Shown here: positions 55,271-63,760 of the stretch, one piece after another | How positions within the stretch are numbered: position 1 is the stretch's first letter | Layout: each line of letters starts with the position of its first letter | Assembly: GCF_041346945.1 (NCBI RefSeq) | Contig: NZ_CP166850.1 | Span: 8,230,501-8,294,500 of the forward strand | Direction: 5' to 3' | DNA from: Amycolatopsis sp. cg9 | Lineage (GTDB): Bacteria > Actinomycetota > Actinomycetes > Mycobacteriales > Pseudonocardiaceae | DNA: 64,000 bases | The notes under the pieces: generated by a model | What the model saw: only the letters and a program-made list of their open reading frames with translations | Database searches by the model: none | Told to the model about the DNA's origin: nothing | Position numbers and translations under genes: made by a program

Positions 55271-56455
55271 ATGGTGGCGAGGCGCACGGCGGTGGCCGTG
55301 GTGGGGGCGGGCCCGGCCGGACTCACGGTGGCGAACCTGCTGCGGCGCGCGGGCATCGCCTGCGTGCTCCTGGAGCAGGAAAGCCGTGCGTTCGTCGAAC
55401 AGCGGCCACGGGCCGGGTTCATCGAAGAGTGGGCGGTCCACGGGCTCGAGCGACGCGGACTGGGCGAGCGGCTCGTCGCGAAGGCACCCCGGCACGCGGA
55501 GTTCGAGTTCCGCTTCGCCGGGCGGCGGCACACCTTCCGCTACGGCGACGTCACCGGGCAGCGGCATTTCGTGTACCCGCAACAGCTCCTGGTCACCGAC
55601 CTGCTCGCCCAGTACACCGGCGCGGGCGGCGAAGCGGTCTTCGAGGTCTCGGACGTAGAGCTGCACGGCGTGGCGTCGGACTCCCCCGCCGTCACGTTCC
55701 GGACCGCCGCGGGCGAGCACCGGATCGACTGCGACTTCGTCGCGGGCTGCGACGGCGCCCGCGGCGTCACCCAGGGGTACCTGCCGGCGGAATCGACGGT
55801 GAAAGCCCACCACGACTACGGAATCGGCTGGCTGGCGCTGCTCGCCGAAGCACCGCCGTCCGCCGACGGCGTGCTGTTCGGCATCCACCCGCGCGGCTTC
55901 GGCGCGCACATGGCCCGCACGCCCGGCGTCACCCGGTTCTACCTGCAGACGGCGGCCGGCGAGACCGAAGCGGACTGGCCCGACGAGCGCGTGTGGCGGG
56001 AACTGCAGGCCCGGCTGGCCGTGCCGGATGGCCCGATCATCGAGGGACGGCTGTTCGAGAAGCGCATCCTCGACATGCACAACTACGTCGTCGAACCGAT
56101 GGCGCACGGCCGCCTGTACCTGGCGGGCGAGTCGGCGCACCTGGTCGCGCCGATCGCGGCCAAGGGCATGAACCTGGCCCTGCACGACGCTTTCCTCCTC
56201 GCGGAGGCGTTCGAGGCGCACTACGCGGGCGATCCTTCACGGCTGGCCGGGTACTCCGCCGCATGCCTGCCCCTGGTGTGGCAGTACCAGGAGTTCTCGC
56301 TGTGGCTGTCGGACATCTTCCACCACACCGCGGCCACGGCGGAGAACCCGTTCCCGGCGCGCATCGCGGAGGCCCGGATGCGCCGCCTGCTGGGCTCCCC
56401 CGCCGCGGCCGCGGCGTTCGCGGAGCTGTACATCGGCAAGGACGCCGACCACTAG
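55271..56455 (+). CDS. PobA-like FAD aromatic hydroxylase
   Basis: This 394-residue flavoprotein monooxygenase has the length and motifs of 4-hydroxybenzoate 3-hydroxylase: FAD motif VVGAGPAGLTVANLL, GCDGARGV (NADPH/FAD), and GESAHLVAPIAAKGMNLA. It inserts one oxygen into an aromatic ring next to a hydroxyl group. In the substrate loop FGIHPRGFGAHMART, the carboxylate-binding Arg (PobA Arg214) is kept. The PobA Tyr201 and Ser212 positions appear as Phe and Met, so the natural substrate may differ. Its TAG stop overlaps the fucosidase stop in CTAG. Confidence 0.87.
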   Translation: MVARRTAVAVVGAGPAGLTVANLLRRAGIACVLLEQESRAFVEQRPRAGFIEEWAVHGLERRGLGERLVAKAPRHAEFEFRFAGRRHTFRYGDVTGQRHFVYPQQLLVTDLLAQYTGAGGEAVFEVSDVELHGVASDSPAVTFRTAAGEHRIDCDFVAGCDGARGVTQGYLPAESTVKAHHDYGIGWLALLAEAPPSADGVLFGIHPRGFGAHMARTPGVTRFYLQTAAGETEADWPDERVWRELQARLAVPDGPIIEGRLFEKRILDMHNYVVEPMAHGRLYLAGESAHLVAPIAAKGMNLALHDAFLLAEAFEAHYAGDPSRLAGYSAACLPLVWQYQEFSLWLSDIFHHTAATAENPFPARIAEARMRRLLGSPAAAAAFAELYIGKDADH

Positions 56456-58803
56456 CTCCAGGCGATCTTGAACACCCAGGTGTAGCGGCCGGCTTGCCGC
56501 GCCGCGGCCGGGACGTCGATCACCAGTGCGCCGTCTTCGACCGTCCAGTGCAGGTTCCCGCGGTACCCGAGGAGGGTCACCCGGTCGCCGGTGCGGATCG
56601 GGACCGGTGCGTCGACGACCAGCCTGCTGCCCGGTGCCGCCAGCGAATGGACGTAGAAGGCCTCGTTCTGCTTGACCGTGAACCGCAGGTCGCCCAGCTG
56701 CGCCATCCGCGACCAGTACGTCGTGCCGTAAATGGCTTCGCCGTTGACCTTCAGCCACGCGCCGGCGTCGCGCAGGTGGCGCTGCATGACATCCGGGATG
56801 GTGCCGTCGAAGTCCGGGCCGATGTCGAGCAGGAAGTTGCCGTTCTTCGAGACGATGTCGACGAGCGTGCGGACGACCTCCTCCGCCGTCATGTACCGGT
56901 CGTCCGGGGTCGCGCGGTTGTAGCCGTAGGAGAACGGGTCGAGGCCGCGGCTCGCCTCCCACTTCGCCACCACGGTGTTCGGGTACGTCGTGTACTCCGG
57001 CGTCGTGAAGTCGTGGTCGGGGATGCCGCCGCGGTCGTTGTAGGTGACGTCCTTGGGGCGCTTGCGGTTCTTCGCGCGGTTGAAGTACTCGGTGAGCACC
57101 GTCCGGCTGTCGTTGACGCCGCCGATGTCGAACCACAGCACGTCCGGGTCGAACTCCGAGATCAGCTCGAGCACCTGCGGGGCCTGGTAGTCGCGGACGA
57201 AGTCCTTGCCCGCGGTGTACCCGGTGTAGGGCAGCGCCGCGCCGGTGTACGGGTTGCGCGGCGCGTGGCCCATCCACGGGTTGTCCGGGTTGAACCATTC
57301 GGGCAGCGAGAAGTACAGGCCGTTGCGCAGCTGGGGGGTGTACTTGCGGGACGCCTTGAACAGTTCGTCGATGATGTTCCGCTTCGGGCCCAGCTTGACG
57401 GAGTTGCGGTCGCTGACCTTGGTGTCCCACAACGCGAAGCCGTCGTGGTGCTTGGAGGTCAGGACGTAGTACTCGGCGCCGGCGTCCGCGATCAGGTTCA
57501 GCCAGGTGCGCGGGTCGAACTTCGCCGCGGTGAACAGCGGGATGAAGTCGTCGTAGGTGAAGTTTTCGCCGTACTTCTCGCGGTGGTAGGCGTAGGTGGC
57601 GCCGTTGGGGTCCTGCTGGTTCTGCCAGTACCACTCCGCGTACTGCTGGCCGACCGGCGCCCACGCGGGCACGGCGTAGACGCCCCAGTGGATGAAGATG
57701 CCGAACTTGCTGTCGTTGAACCAATACGGCGCCCGGTGGGTGGCGAGGGAGGCGTCGGTCGGCCGGAAGTCCGGGACGCCGAGGGTGATCGGCACCTGCT
57801 GCGTCGCGAGGGTGCCGCGGCCGGCGGTGACGCGGACCTGGCCGTTGGTGGTGGTGCCGGGCGGCACGGACGCGTTCGGCGCGAGGCCGAGCCGGACCGT
57901 CGCCTGCTCCCCCGGCGCCAGCGCGCGGATGGTGGCCGGGACGGTGGTCCGGCCGCCGGGGACGTCGACGGTGACGGTGACCCGGTCGCGGGCCCCGAGC
58001 CACACGGTGCCGGCGTTGACGACGGTCGCTTCCGCGGCTTGCGGGCCGCCGTCGGTGAGCAGGTTCGCGGTCGACCGGCCGTCGAGCACGAGCGCCGAGC
58101 GGCCCACGGCGACCGGCTGCAGGGTGAGCGCGAAGACGTGCAGGCTGGAGACGTTGGGCGCCGGGTTCGCGGTCGTGGGCAGCGTGAGCGCGACGGCTTC
58201 GCGGGCCGGGTCGACCCAGACCTGGCCGGTGGCGAGCGAAACGGGGTTGTTGTCGACGACCCCGCCGGGTGCGTAGCGGAACGGCGAGACGAGGGCGCCG
58301 GTGCCCGTGTACCAGTCGGGGCCGGAGAGGGAGCCGGTGCTGGTGGTGCCATCGGCGTAGTGGACGGTCGCGGTGCCGCCTGTCGTGCCGTAGCTGGCCG
58401 CGACCAGGAAGTACGCGACGAAGTACCGCCCCTTCGGCAGGTCGATCCGCTGGCCGGTGGCGGCGATGTTGTTCTTCGCGCCGGCGGCCGCCGAGCCGAG
58501 CTTGAACGGCACCCCGCCGACGGTGGCGGTCTGCCCGGCGGGCAGGTGCTCGGCCGGGAAGGTGTAGCCGGACCCGTCGAAGTCACCCCCGGCGGCCGAC
58601 GCGCTGTCGATGCCGTCGTTGGTGAACCAGCCGTCGAGCACGACGGGAACGGGTGGCGGCGGCGGGACGATCGGGGTGTCCGGCCCGTCGGCCGCGGCGT
58701 CGAAGGGAATCGCGGCACCGGCCGGGGTGCGTCCGGCGGCGCTCAGGGCAACGGCACCACCCAGGGCGATGCCGAGAGCTTGACGGCGGGGGAAGGTCGT
58801 CAC
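56452..58803 (-). CDS. Secreted GH29 alpha-L-fucosidase
   Basis: This 783-residue enzyme has a twin-arginine-like signal (MTTFPRRQALGIALGGAVAL), two N-terminal beta modules (about 50-225 and 230-345), a GH29 barrel (about 350-690) and a C-terminal beta domain. Barrel motifs are KFGIFIHWGVYAVP, TSKHHDGFALWDT and DPDVLWFDIGG, whose Asp is the expected nucleophile. It removes terminal L-fucose; fucosylated xyloglucan is one possible plant source. GGAGG lies before the GTG at 58803. No CebR-like box precedes it, so it seems outside the cellulose regulon. Confidence 0.92.
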   Translation of the reverse strand: MTTFPRRQALGIALGGAVALSAAGRTPAGAAIPFDAAADGPDTPIVPPPPPVPVVLDGWFTNDGIDSASAAGGDFDGSGYTFPAEHLPAGQTATVGGVPFKLGSAAAGAKNNIAATGQRIDLPKGRYFVAYFLVAASYGTTGGTATVHYADGTTSTGSLSGPDWYTGTGALVSPFRYAPGGVVDNNPVSLATGQVWVDPAREAVALTLPTTANPAPNVSSLHVFALTLQPVAVGRSALVLDGRSTANLLTDGGPQAAEATVVNAGTVWLGARDRVTVTVDVPGGRTTVPATIRALAPGEQATVRLGLAPNASVPPGTTTNGQVRVTAGRGTLATQQVPITLGVPDFRPTDASLATHRAPYWFNDSKFGIFIHWGVYAVPAWAPVGQQYAEWYWQNQQDPNGATYAYHREKYGENFTYDDFIPLFTAAKFDPRTWLNLIADAGAEYYVLTSKHHDGFALWDTKVSDRNSVKLGPKRNIIDELFKASRKYTPQLRNGLYFSLPEWFNPDNPWMGHAPRNPYTGAALPYTGYTAGKDFVRDYQAPQVLELISEFDPDVLWFDIGGVNDSRTVLTEYFNRAKNRKRPKDVTYNDRGGIPDHDFTTPEYTTYPNTVVAKWEASRGLDPFSYGYNRATPDDRYMTAEEVVRTLVDIVSKNGNFLLDIGPDFDGTIPDVMQRHLRDAGAWLKVNGEAIYGTTYWSRMAQLGDLRFTVKQNEAFYVHSLAAPGSRLVVDAPVPIRTGDRVTLLGYRGNLHWTVEDGALVIDVPAAARQAGRYTWVFKIAWS

Positions 58804-59035
58804 TGAACCTCCAGGGATCGGATGACTACGGCGGAATGACGACAGGGTTCGCCCCCTGCGGGCCTAGCTGTCGTTGGCGGAGCTGATTCATCCGATGACT
58901 GACCCTGCTCGCTGGGTCTCCCGGTGTCAAGAGGCGATCGAACTGAACCTCGCCCCCGGCCGGCGCGTGGTCCTCAGTGACGAGCTGCAGCACTCGACAC
59001 CCGCGCCAGACCAGCCGCGACGAAGGGCCAGACCG

Positions 59036-59299
59036 ATGTCCACCTACCCGAACGCGCTGAGCCGCCGCGCGATCGCCATGCTGAAGGCGATCGGCGAGGG
59101 CCGCGCCGAGCTCCGCTGCAGCTGCGAACCCGATCTCCGCGTCGACGGGTTGCCGTGCTGCGACCAGACCACCGCCCACGACCTCGCCCGCGCCGGCTTG
59201 GTCCGGCCAGTGGGGACGCCGTCCCGGGGCCAGTGGGCCCCGGCGGAACTGACCGACGCCGGCCACCGCGCCCTGGGCGGCTTTCCCGCCGCCGCTTGA
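59036..59299 (+). CDS. Small hypothetical protein with Cys cluster
   Basis: This 87-residue protein begins with a helix (SRRAIAMLKAIGEGRAEL), has a Cys cluster (CSCEPDLRVDGLPCCDQ) and ends in a winged-helix-like part (AHDLARAGLVRP, AELTDAGHRAL). It may be a small DNA-binding or metal-binding protein; I do not recognise a family. AAGGG lies upstream of the ATG at 59036. The 230-bp gap to the fucosidase gene shows nothing further. Confidence 0.68.
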   Translation: MSTYPNALSRRAIAMLKAIGEGRAELRCSCEPDLRVDGLPCCDQTTAHDLARAGLVRPVGTPSRGQWAPAELTDAGHRALGGFPAAA

Positions 59300-59324
59300 G
59301 TTTTCTCCCCGCGCTTAGGTCGTG

Positions 59325-59363
59325 AGGCCACCTTGAGGAACTTGAGGTTCCTGGAGGTGGCCT
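59325..59363. terminator. 17-bp hairpin after the small Cys-cluster gene
   Basis: The arms 59325-59341 (aggccaccttgaggaac) and 59347-59363 pair with two mismatches and a 5-nt loop, followed by TTA. It starts 25 bp after the stop of the upstream gene. Confidence 0.68.
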
Positions 59364-59413
59364 TTACGGCTTTTCCCGGCGTGCCCGCGCTCGGTGCAGG
59401 GGGGGGTGGTGGC

Positions 59414-59466
59414 GTCTTGAATGAGTCATTCAGGTCTTCGGGGGTCCTGAATGACTCATTCGAGAC
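59414..59466 (+). repeat. GAATGAGTCATTC hairpin module
   Basis: The arms 59414-59434 and 59446-59466 contain gaatgagtcattc and its complement, pair with one mismatch over 21 nt, and are followed by TTTT. It is the same family as 24133-24183 and may work as a terminator. Confidence 0.8.
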
Positions 59467-59975
59467 TTTTGCCGGGCGGGCGGGCGGATGGTGGGCGACG
59501 GGGAGATCACGCGGCGCAGCGGCGCCCACGCACGCAGGTCACCGGCGGCGGGGCGCGGCGGCGCCCATGCGGCGGGCGCGCAGCGCCCGAGCGGGCGCCG
59601 CAGGCCGCCCGGCGGCGCCCGAGGCGCGGGCGCCCGACCGGGCAGGGGGCGCATCGCACTGCCGCAGCCGAGCCCGCGCCGAGGCAACCGGCGGCACCAA
59701 GGCGGCGGGCCCGCGTCACCCGCGCGACCAGCGGGCACGCGCCGCACGACGGCGTGGCGGGCGGGACCGGCAAAGCCGCCGGGCGGGACCCAACCCGGAC
59801 AGGGCGAGAGAAATCGCGGGGTGCGCTGAACCCCCGCGGGCCGGGGGCCGTGCTCTGGTTGAGGGCGTCTCGCACCGCCCTCCGGGGTTACCACGATGCA
59901 ACGATCCGGGCCAGCCTCCGCCTGATCGGGACCGGGTGCCCCGGCGAGCGGCCGTCGCGGCAACGGCCACCTCGC

Positions 59976-60016
59976 GCGGGCCCGTCCGGCATCCCCAGAA
60001 TCCCGGACGGGCCCGC
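59976..60016. terminator. 14-bp GC hairpin upstream of lipase gene
   Basis: gcgggcccgtccgg (59976-59989) and its perfect complement (60003-60016) flank a 13-nt loop, 82 nt before the lipase ATG. It may shield the lipase gene from upstream transcription or act in its leader. Confidence 0.55.
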
Positions 60017-60097
60017 CCCTCGCTGTCCGGGATCTTGTCCGGTCCACTCACCTGATCAGCGGTCGCTCGGTCGGCGCAGGGGCGACACCGTGAGTGC

Positions 60098-61318
60098 ATG
60101 CGACGCTTTCTGGCCGTGAGCGCGGCGATCCTGGCGGGGTTCGGTCTCCTCACGACGGCCGGCAGCGCGAATCCGGAAAGCGCTCTCCCGAATCTCGCGC
60201 AGCACGCCGTCGGCGGCTGGGTCGGGACCTGGGCCGCGGCGCCCGCGGCCGCCGTCGCGAACACCCCCGACGGCTACCCGGGCTTCTCGATCCGCAACGT
60301 CGTGCACACCAGCGCCGGCGGCGGACGAGCCCGCGTCCACCTCTCCAACGCCTTCGGGGCCGCTCCCCTCACCTTCGGGCACGTCACCGTCGCCGTGCAG
60401 GGCTCCGGGCCGGACGCCGTTCCCGGGACCCTGCGGGAACTCACCTTCGGCGGGGCACCCGGCGTCGTCGTGCCCGCCGGGGCCGAAGCGCTCAGCGACC
60501 CCGCCGAACTGCGGGTGCCCGCCGACGCCAACCTGCTCGTGACGACCTACGTCCCGGTCAAGTCCGGGCCGGTCACCTACCACCCGGCCGCCGCGCAGAC
60601 GTCGTACTTCACCCGGGACGGCGACTTCGCCGCCAGTGAGTCCGGTGCGCCCTACACCGAGCAGACTTCCGTGTGGCACTACGTTTCCGGTGTCGACGTC
60701 CAGGGCGGGGCCGAGGCCACGATCGTCGCGCTCGGCGATTCGATCACCGACGGCGTCGGCTCGCAGGCCGGGGCGAACCACCGCTGGCCGGACTACCTCG
60801 CCGACCGGCTGCACGGCCGGTTCGGGGTGCTCAACGCCGGCATCAGCGCCAACCGGCTGCTGCTCGACGTGTCCGGGTCCGGTGCGGGCCAGAACGCGCT
60901 GTCCCGGTTCGACCGCGACGTGCTCGGCGTCGGCGGAGTCCGCACGCTGATCGTGCTCGAGGGCATCAACGACATCCAGCAGGACCCGCACCAGACCGAC
61001 CCGGACGCGATCACGTCGGCGTACCGCCAGCTAGTCGCGCAGGCGCACGCGCGCGGCATCCGGGTCGTCGGCGCCACGCTCACGCCGTTCAAGGGCTGGC
61101 GCGTCTACGACGAAACGCTCGAAGCGACCCGCCAGGCGGTGAACGCGTTCATCCGCACCAGCGGGGTCTTCGACGCCGTCGCCGACTTCGACGCCGCGCT
61201 CCGCGACCCCGCCGATCCGCACACCCTGCTGCCGGCCTACGACTCCGGCGACCACCTGCACCCCGGCGACGCGGGCTACGAGCGGATGGCCGCCGCCGTC
61301 CGCCTAGACCGGTTGTGA
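60098..61318 (+). CDS. Secreted SGNH/GDSL hydrolase
   Basis: This 406-residue secreted esterase or lipase has a signal peptide (1 to about 24), an N-terminal beta region (about 38-195) and an SGNH catalytic domain (about 205-400). Block I is IVALGDSITDG with the Ser, block II NAGISANRLL, block III EGINDI with the Asn, and block V SGDHLHPGD with the Asp and His. The actinobacterial group with this long N-terminal part includes carbohydrate or phospholipid esterases. Its end overlaps the convergent MHS transporter gene by 15 bp. Confidence 0.9.
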   Translation: MRRFLAVSAAILAGFGLLTTAGSANPESALPNLAQHAVGGWVGTWAAAPAAAVANTPDGYPGFSIRNVVHTSAGGGRARVHLSNAFGAAPLTFGHVTVAVQGSGPDAVPGTLRELTFGGAPGVVVPAGAEALSDPAELRVPADANLLVTTYVPVKSGPVTYHPAAAQTSYFTRDGDFAASESGAPYTEQTSVWHYVSGVDVQGGAEATIVALGDSITDGVGSQAGANHRWPDYLADRLHGRFGVLNAGISANRLLLDVSGSGAGQNALSRFDRDVLGVGGVRTLIVLEGINDIQQDPHQTDPDAITSAYRQLVAQAHARGIRVVGATLTPFKGWRVYDETLEATRQAVNAFIRTSGVFDAVADFDAALRDPADPHTLLPAYDSGDHLHPGDAGYERMAAAVRLDRL

Positions 61319-62581
61319 GCGCGGGATGAACAGCACCGCGACCAGGCTCAGCACCGCCACCGCCACCAGGTAGAGCGACACCGAAAGCGAAGTCCCGGTG
61401 GCGGTCTGCAGCGCCGTCGCGATCAACGGCGCGAAGCTGCCGCCCAGCACCGCGCCGACCGCGTACGAGAACGACGCCCCGCTGTAGCGGTAACGCGGCT
61501 CGAACAGCTCCGCGAACAACGCCGACTGCGGGCCGTACGTCGCGCCGAGGCCGATGTTGAGCACCACCACCGCCACGAGCAGCCACGCCGTCGCGCGCGT
61601 GTCCACCAGCAGGAAGAACGGGATCGGCCAGAGCACCAGCAGCACCGACCCGGCCAGGTACACCGGTTTCCGGCCCACCCGGTCCGACCAGGCCGCCGTG
61701 ACAAGGATGCTCACCAGCCACGTCACGCTGCCGACGATCACCACCACGAGCAGCGTGGTCCGGTCGATCTTCAGCACCGAAGTGCCGTAGGACAGCAGGT
61801 ACGCCAGGAAGATGTACCCGACGGCGGTGTTCGCGATGAAGCTGCCGGACGCCACCAGCAGCGCCCGCGGCCGCTCGCGCAGCACCTCGACCATCGGCCG
61901 GCTGCTGCGGGCTTCCTCGTCCCGCAGCCGCGAGAACACCGGGCTCTCCTCGATCCGCAGCCGGATCACCAGGCCGACGCCGACCAGCACGATGCTCGCC
62001 AGGAACGGCACCCGCCAGCCCCACGACGCGAACTGCGCGTCGGTCAGGGACCGGCCGAGCACGAAGAACATCAGCTGCGCCAGGATCAGGCCGGCCGGGA
62101 CGCCGATCTGAGAGAAGGCGCCGTAGCGGCCCCGGTGCCCCTCCGGCGCGTGCTCGACCGCCATCAGCGCCGCCCCGCCCCATTCGCCGCCCGCGCTCAG
62201 CCCCTGGAGCAGCCGCAGGACCAGCAGCAGGATGGGCGCCCACACCCCGATCGCGGAGTACGTCGGCAGCAGCCCGACGCCGACCGTGGCCACGCCCATC
62301 AGGAGCAGGGACAGCACCAGCATCGCCTTGCGGCCGACGCGGTCCCCGAAGTGGCCCCAGAGGATCCCGCCGACCGGGCGGGCGAGGAAGCCGACCCCGA
62401 GCGTCGCGAACGCGGCGAGGGTGCCGGACGCGGGTGACAGCGTGGTGAAGAAGAGCTTGCCGAACACGAGGGCCGTCGCCGTGCTGTAGATGAAGTAGTC
62501 GTACCACTCGATCGTGGTCCCCACCGCGCTCGCCACGGCGACCCGGCGCAGCTGCCGGGCCGCGACCGCGGGGCCGCTCAC
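61304..62581 (-). CDS. MHS-family MFS transporter
   Basis: This 425-residue transporter has 12 helices and the metabolite:H+ symporter signatures: GTTIEWYDYFIYSTA at helix 1, GHFGDRVGRKAML in loop 2-3, and LQGLSAGGEWGGAALMAVEH in helix 4-5. Such proteins import organic acids or osmolytes such as citrate, shikimate or proline betaine; the substrate is not readable. The GTG at 62581 overlaps the GNAT stop by 4 bp, so the two are one operon. Confidence 0.92.
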   Translation of the reverse strand: MSGPAVAARQLRRVAVASAVGTTIEWYDYFIYSTATALVFGKLFFTTLSPASGTLAAFATLGVGFLARPVGGILWGHFGDRVGRKAMLVLSLLLMGVATVGVGLLPTYSAIGVWAPILLLVLRLLQGLSAGGEWGGAALMAVEHAPEGHRGRYGAFSQIGVPAGLILAQLMFFVLGRSLTDAQFASWGWRVPFLASIVLVGVGLVIRLRIEESPVFSRLRDEEARSSRPMVEVLRERPRALLVASGSFIANTAVGYIFLAYLLSYGTSVLKIDRTTLLVVVIVGSVTWLVSILVTAAWSDRVGRKPVYLAGSVLLVLWPIPFFLLVDTRATAWLLVAVVVLNIGLGATYGPQSALFAELFEPRYRYSGASFSYAVGAVLGGSFAPLIATALQTATGTSLSVSLYLVAVAVLSLVAVLFIPRSQPV

Positions 62582-63120
62582 GACCCCGTGAGTGCGGCCG
62601 CCGGGACAAGGTCGTCGGCGAGCAGGTCCATCAGCAGCCCGTCGTGCCAGCTGCCGTCCGGGCCGCGCTCGTAGGAGCGCATCCGGCCGACCGGCCGGAA
62701 GCCGAGGGACTGGTACAGCTTGATCGCGGCGTCGTTGTCCGCCGCGGGGTCGATCACCACCCGGTGGTGCCCGCGCACGGTGAACAGGTGCTCGGCCAGC
62801 GTCCGGATGGCGTCCGAGCCCAGGCCGCGGCCCTGCCAGTCGGGGTGCACGGCGATGTCGATGCCGGCGTGGCGGTACTGCGGGTCGCCTTCCTCGAAGG
62901 CGAGCTCGATGCCCACGACGACGTCGTCGTGTTCGATGGCGTAGGTCGTGGTGCCCTCGTCCGGGTCCAGCAAGTAGGACACCTGGGCGGCCACCGGCTC
63001 CTCGGCGTCAGCCCACCAGCGGGCGACTTCGGGGTGCGACAGGATCTCCTCGAACCGGGCGGCGTCCGGGGCGGCGGCGGGCCGCAGCCGGACACGGCTA
63101 CCGGTGATCAGGCCGGTCAT
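62578..63120 (-). CDS. GNAT acetyltransferase, AAC(6')-like
   Basis: This 180-residue acetyltransferase has a GIDIAVHPDWQGRGLGSDAI acetyl-CoA loop and the VVIDPAADNDAAIKLYQSLG helix. These resemble the aminoglycoside 6'-N-acetyltransferase branch (the DPxxxNxxAIxxYxxxGF pattern). Resistance is only one possibility; RimJ/RimL-like or small-amine substrates are equally plausible. It is translationally coupled to the MHS transporter gene. Confidence 0.84.
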   Translation of the reverse strand: MTGLITGSRVRLRPAAAPDAARFEEILSHPEVARWWADAEEPVAAQVSYLLDPDEGTTTYAIEHDDVVVGIELAFEEGDPQYRHAGIDIAVHPDWQGRGLGSDAIRTLAEHLFTVRGHHRVVIDPAADNDAAIKLYQSLGFRPVGRMRSYERGPDGSWHDGLLMDLLADDLVPAAALTGS

Positions 63121-63205
63121 CGGCTCAGTGTCGTCGCCCGGCGGGCCGGTGTCGAGCCCCGAACGGGGCAGGTCAGCCGCAGTCGGGCGGCTGACCGTGC
63201 CCGCG

Positions 63206-63760
63206 TCACCAGGGGTTGTTGTCGTCCTCGTCCGGGTCGGGCCGCCGCCGCGGGGGCGGTGAGGCCTGCGGAGCCGACGGCGCCGGCGGGACCGCCGCAC
63301 CGCCGGACGGGGCCGGCGGGACCGGGGGCGGCGAGGCCGGGGGTTGCTGCTCCTCCGGCTCGTCCGGGTCCGGGAACCGGCCGCGCAGCGTGTCGAGGAG
63401 TGCCGCGCGGGTCTCGCGGTCCTCGTCGCCGAGCCGTTCGGCCATCACGCCGGCGACGCGCTCGGCGATGCCGGACTGCGCGCGGCGCATCGTCGTGAGG
63501 ATCTGCCGGGACAGCTCTTCCAGCGGGAACGACTTGACCTTGTTCGAGAACGTCAGGTCGGTGACCGTGCCGTCGGCGCCGACGGTCACGCTCACCGCGC
63601 CGTCGGGGCTGGACGCGGTCAGCCGCAGCCGCTCGGTCTCCTCCTGGGCCGCCTGGTAGCGCTCGGCCTTCGCCGCGAACCCGGCCGCCCAGTCGTCCAT
63701 CCGGCGGATCGCCTCGTCGGGGTCCCGCATCAGGTCCCCGAGCCCGTTCGGGCCCGTCAT
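63206..63760 (-). CDS. YbaB/EbfC-family protein with long Pro-rich tail
   Basis: This 184-residue protein has an N-terminal YbaB/EbfC-like fold (about 15-105): a helix of DDWAAGFAAKAERYQAAQEE type, then strands with SVTVGADGTVTDLTFSN, then a helix. The acidic/Pro-rich tail (from about 128) is likely disordered. YbaB proteins bind DNA nonspecifically, but in Pseudonocardiaceae such copies often lie beside EspC-like genes in type VII secretion-related loci, as here. Its ATG overlaps the EspC-like stop by 4 bp. Confidence 0.85.
   Translation of the reverse strand: MTGPNGLGDLMRDPDEAIRRMDDWAAGFAAKAERYQAAQEETERLRLTASSPDGAVSVTVGADGTVTDLTFSNKVKSFPLEELSRQILTTMRRAQSGIAERVAGVMAERLGDEDRETRAALLDTLRGRFPDPDEPEEQQPPASPPPVPPAPSGGAAVPPAPSAPQASPPPRRRPDPDEDDNNPW

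Larger units (their letters stand above)
59300..60097. other. 800-bp repeat-rich intergenic region
   Basis: Between the small Cys-cluster gene and the SGNH lipase gene there are three hairpins (59325-59363, 59414-59466, 59976-60016). A GC-rich tract with many ggcgcccg/gcggcgccc units lies at about 59500-59700. No open frame here has a ribosome-binding site or family resemblance. Confidence 0.7.
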
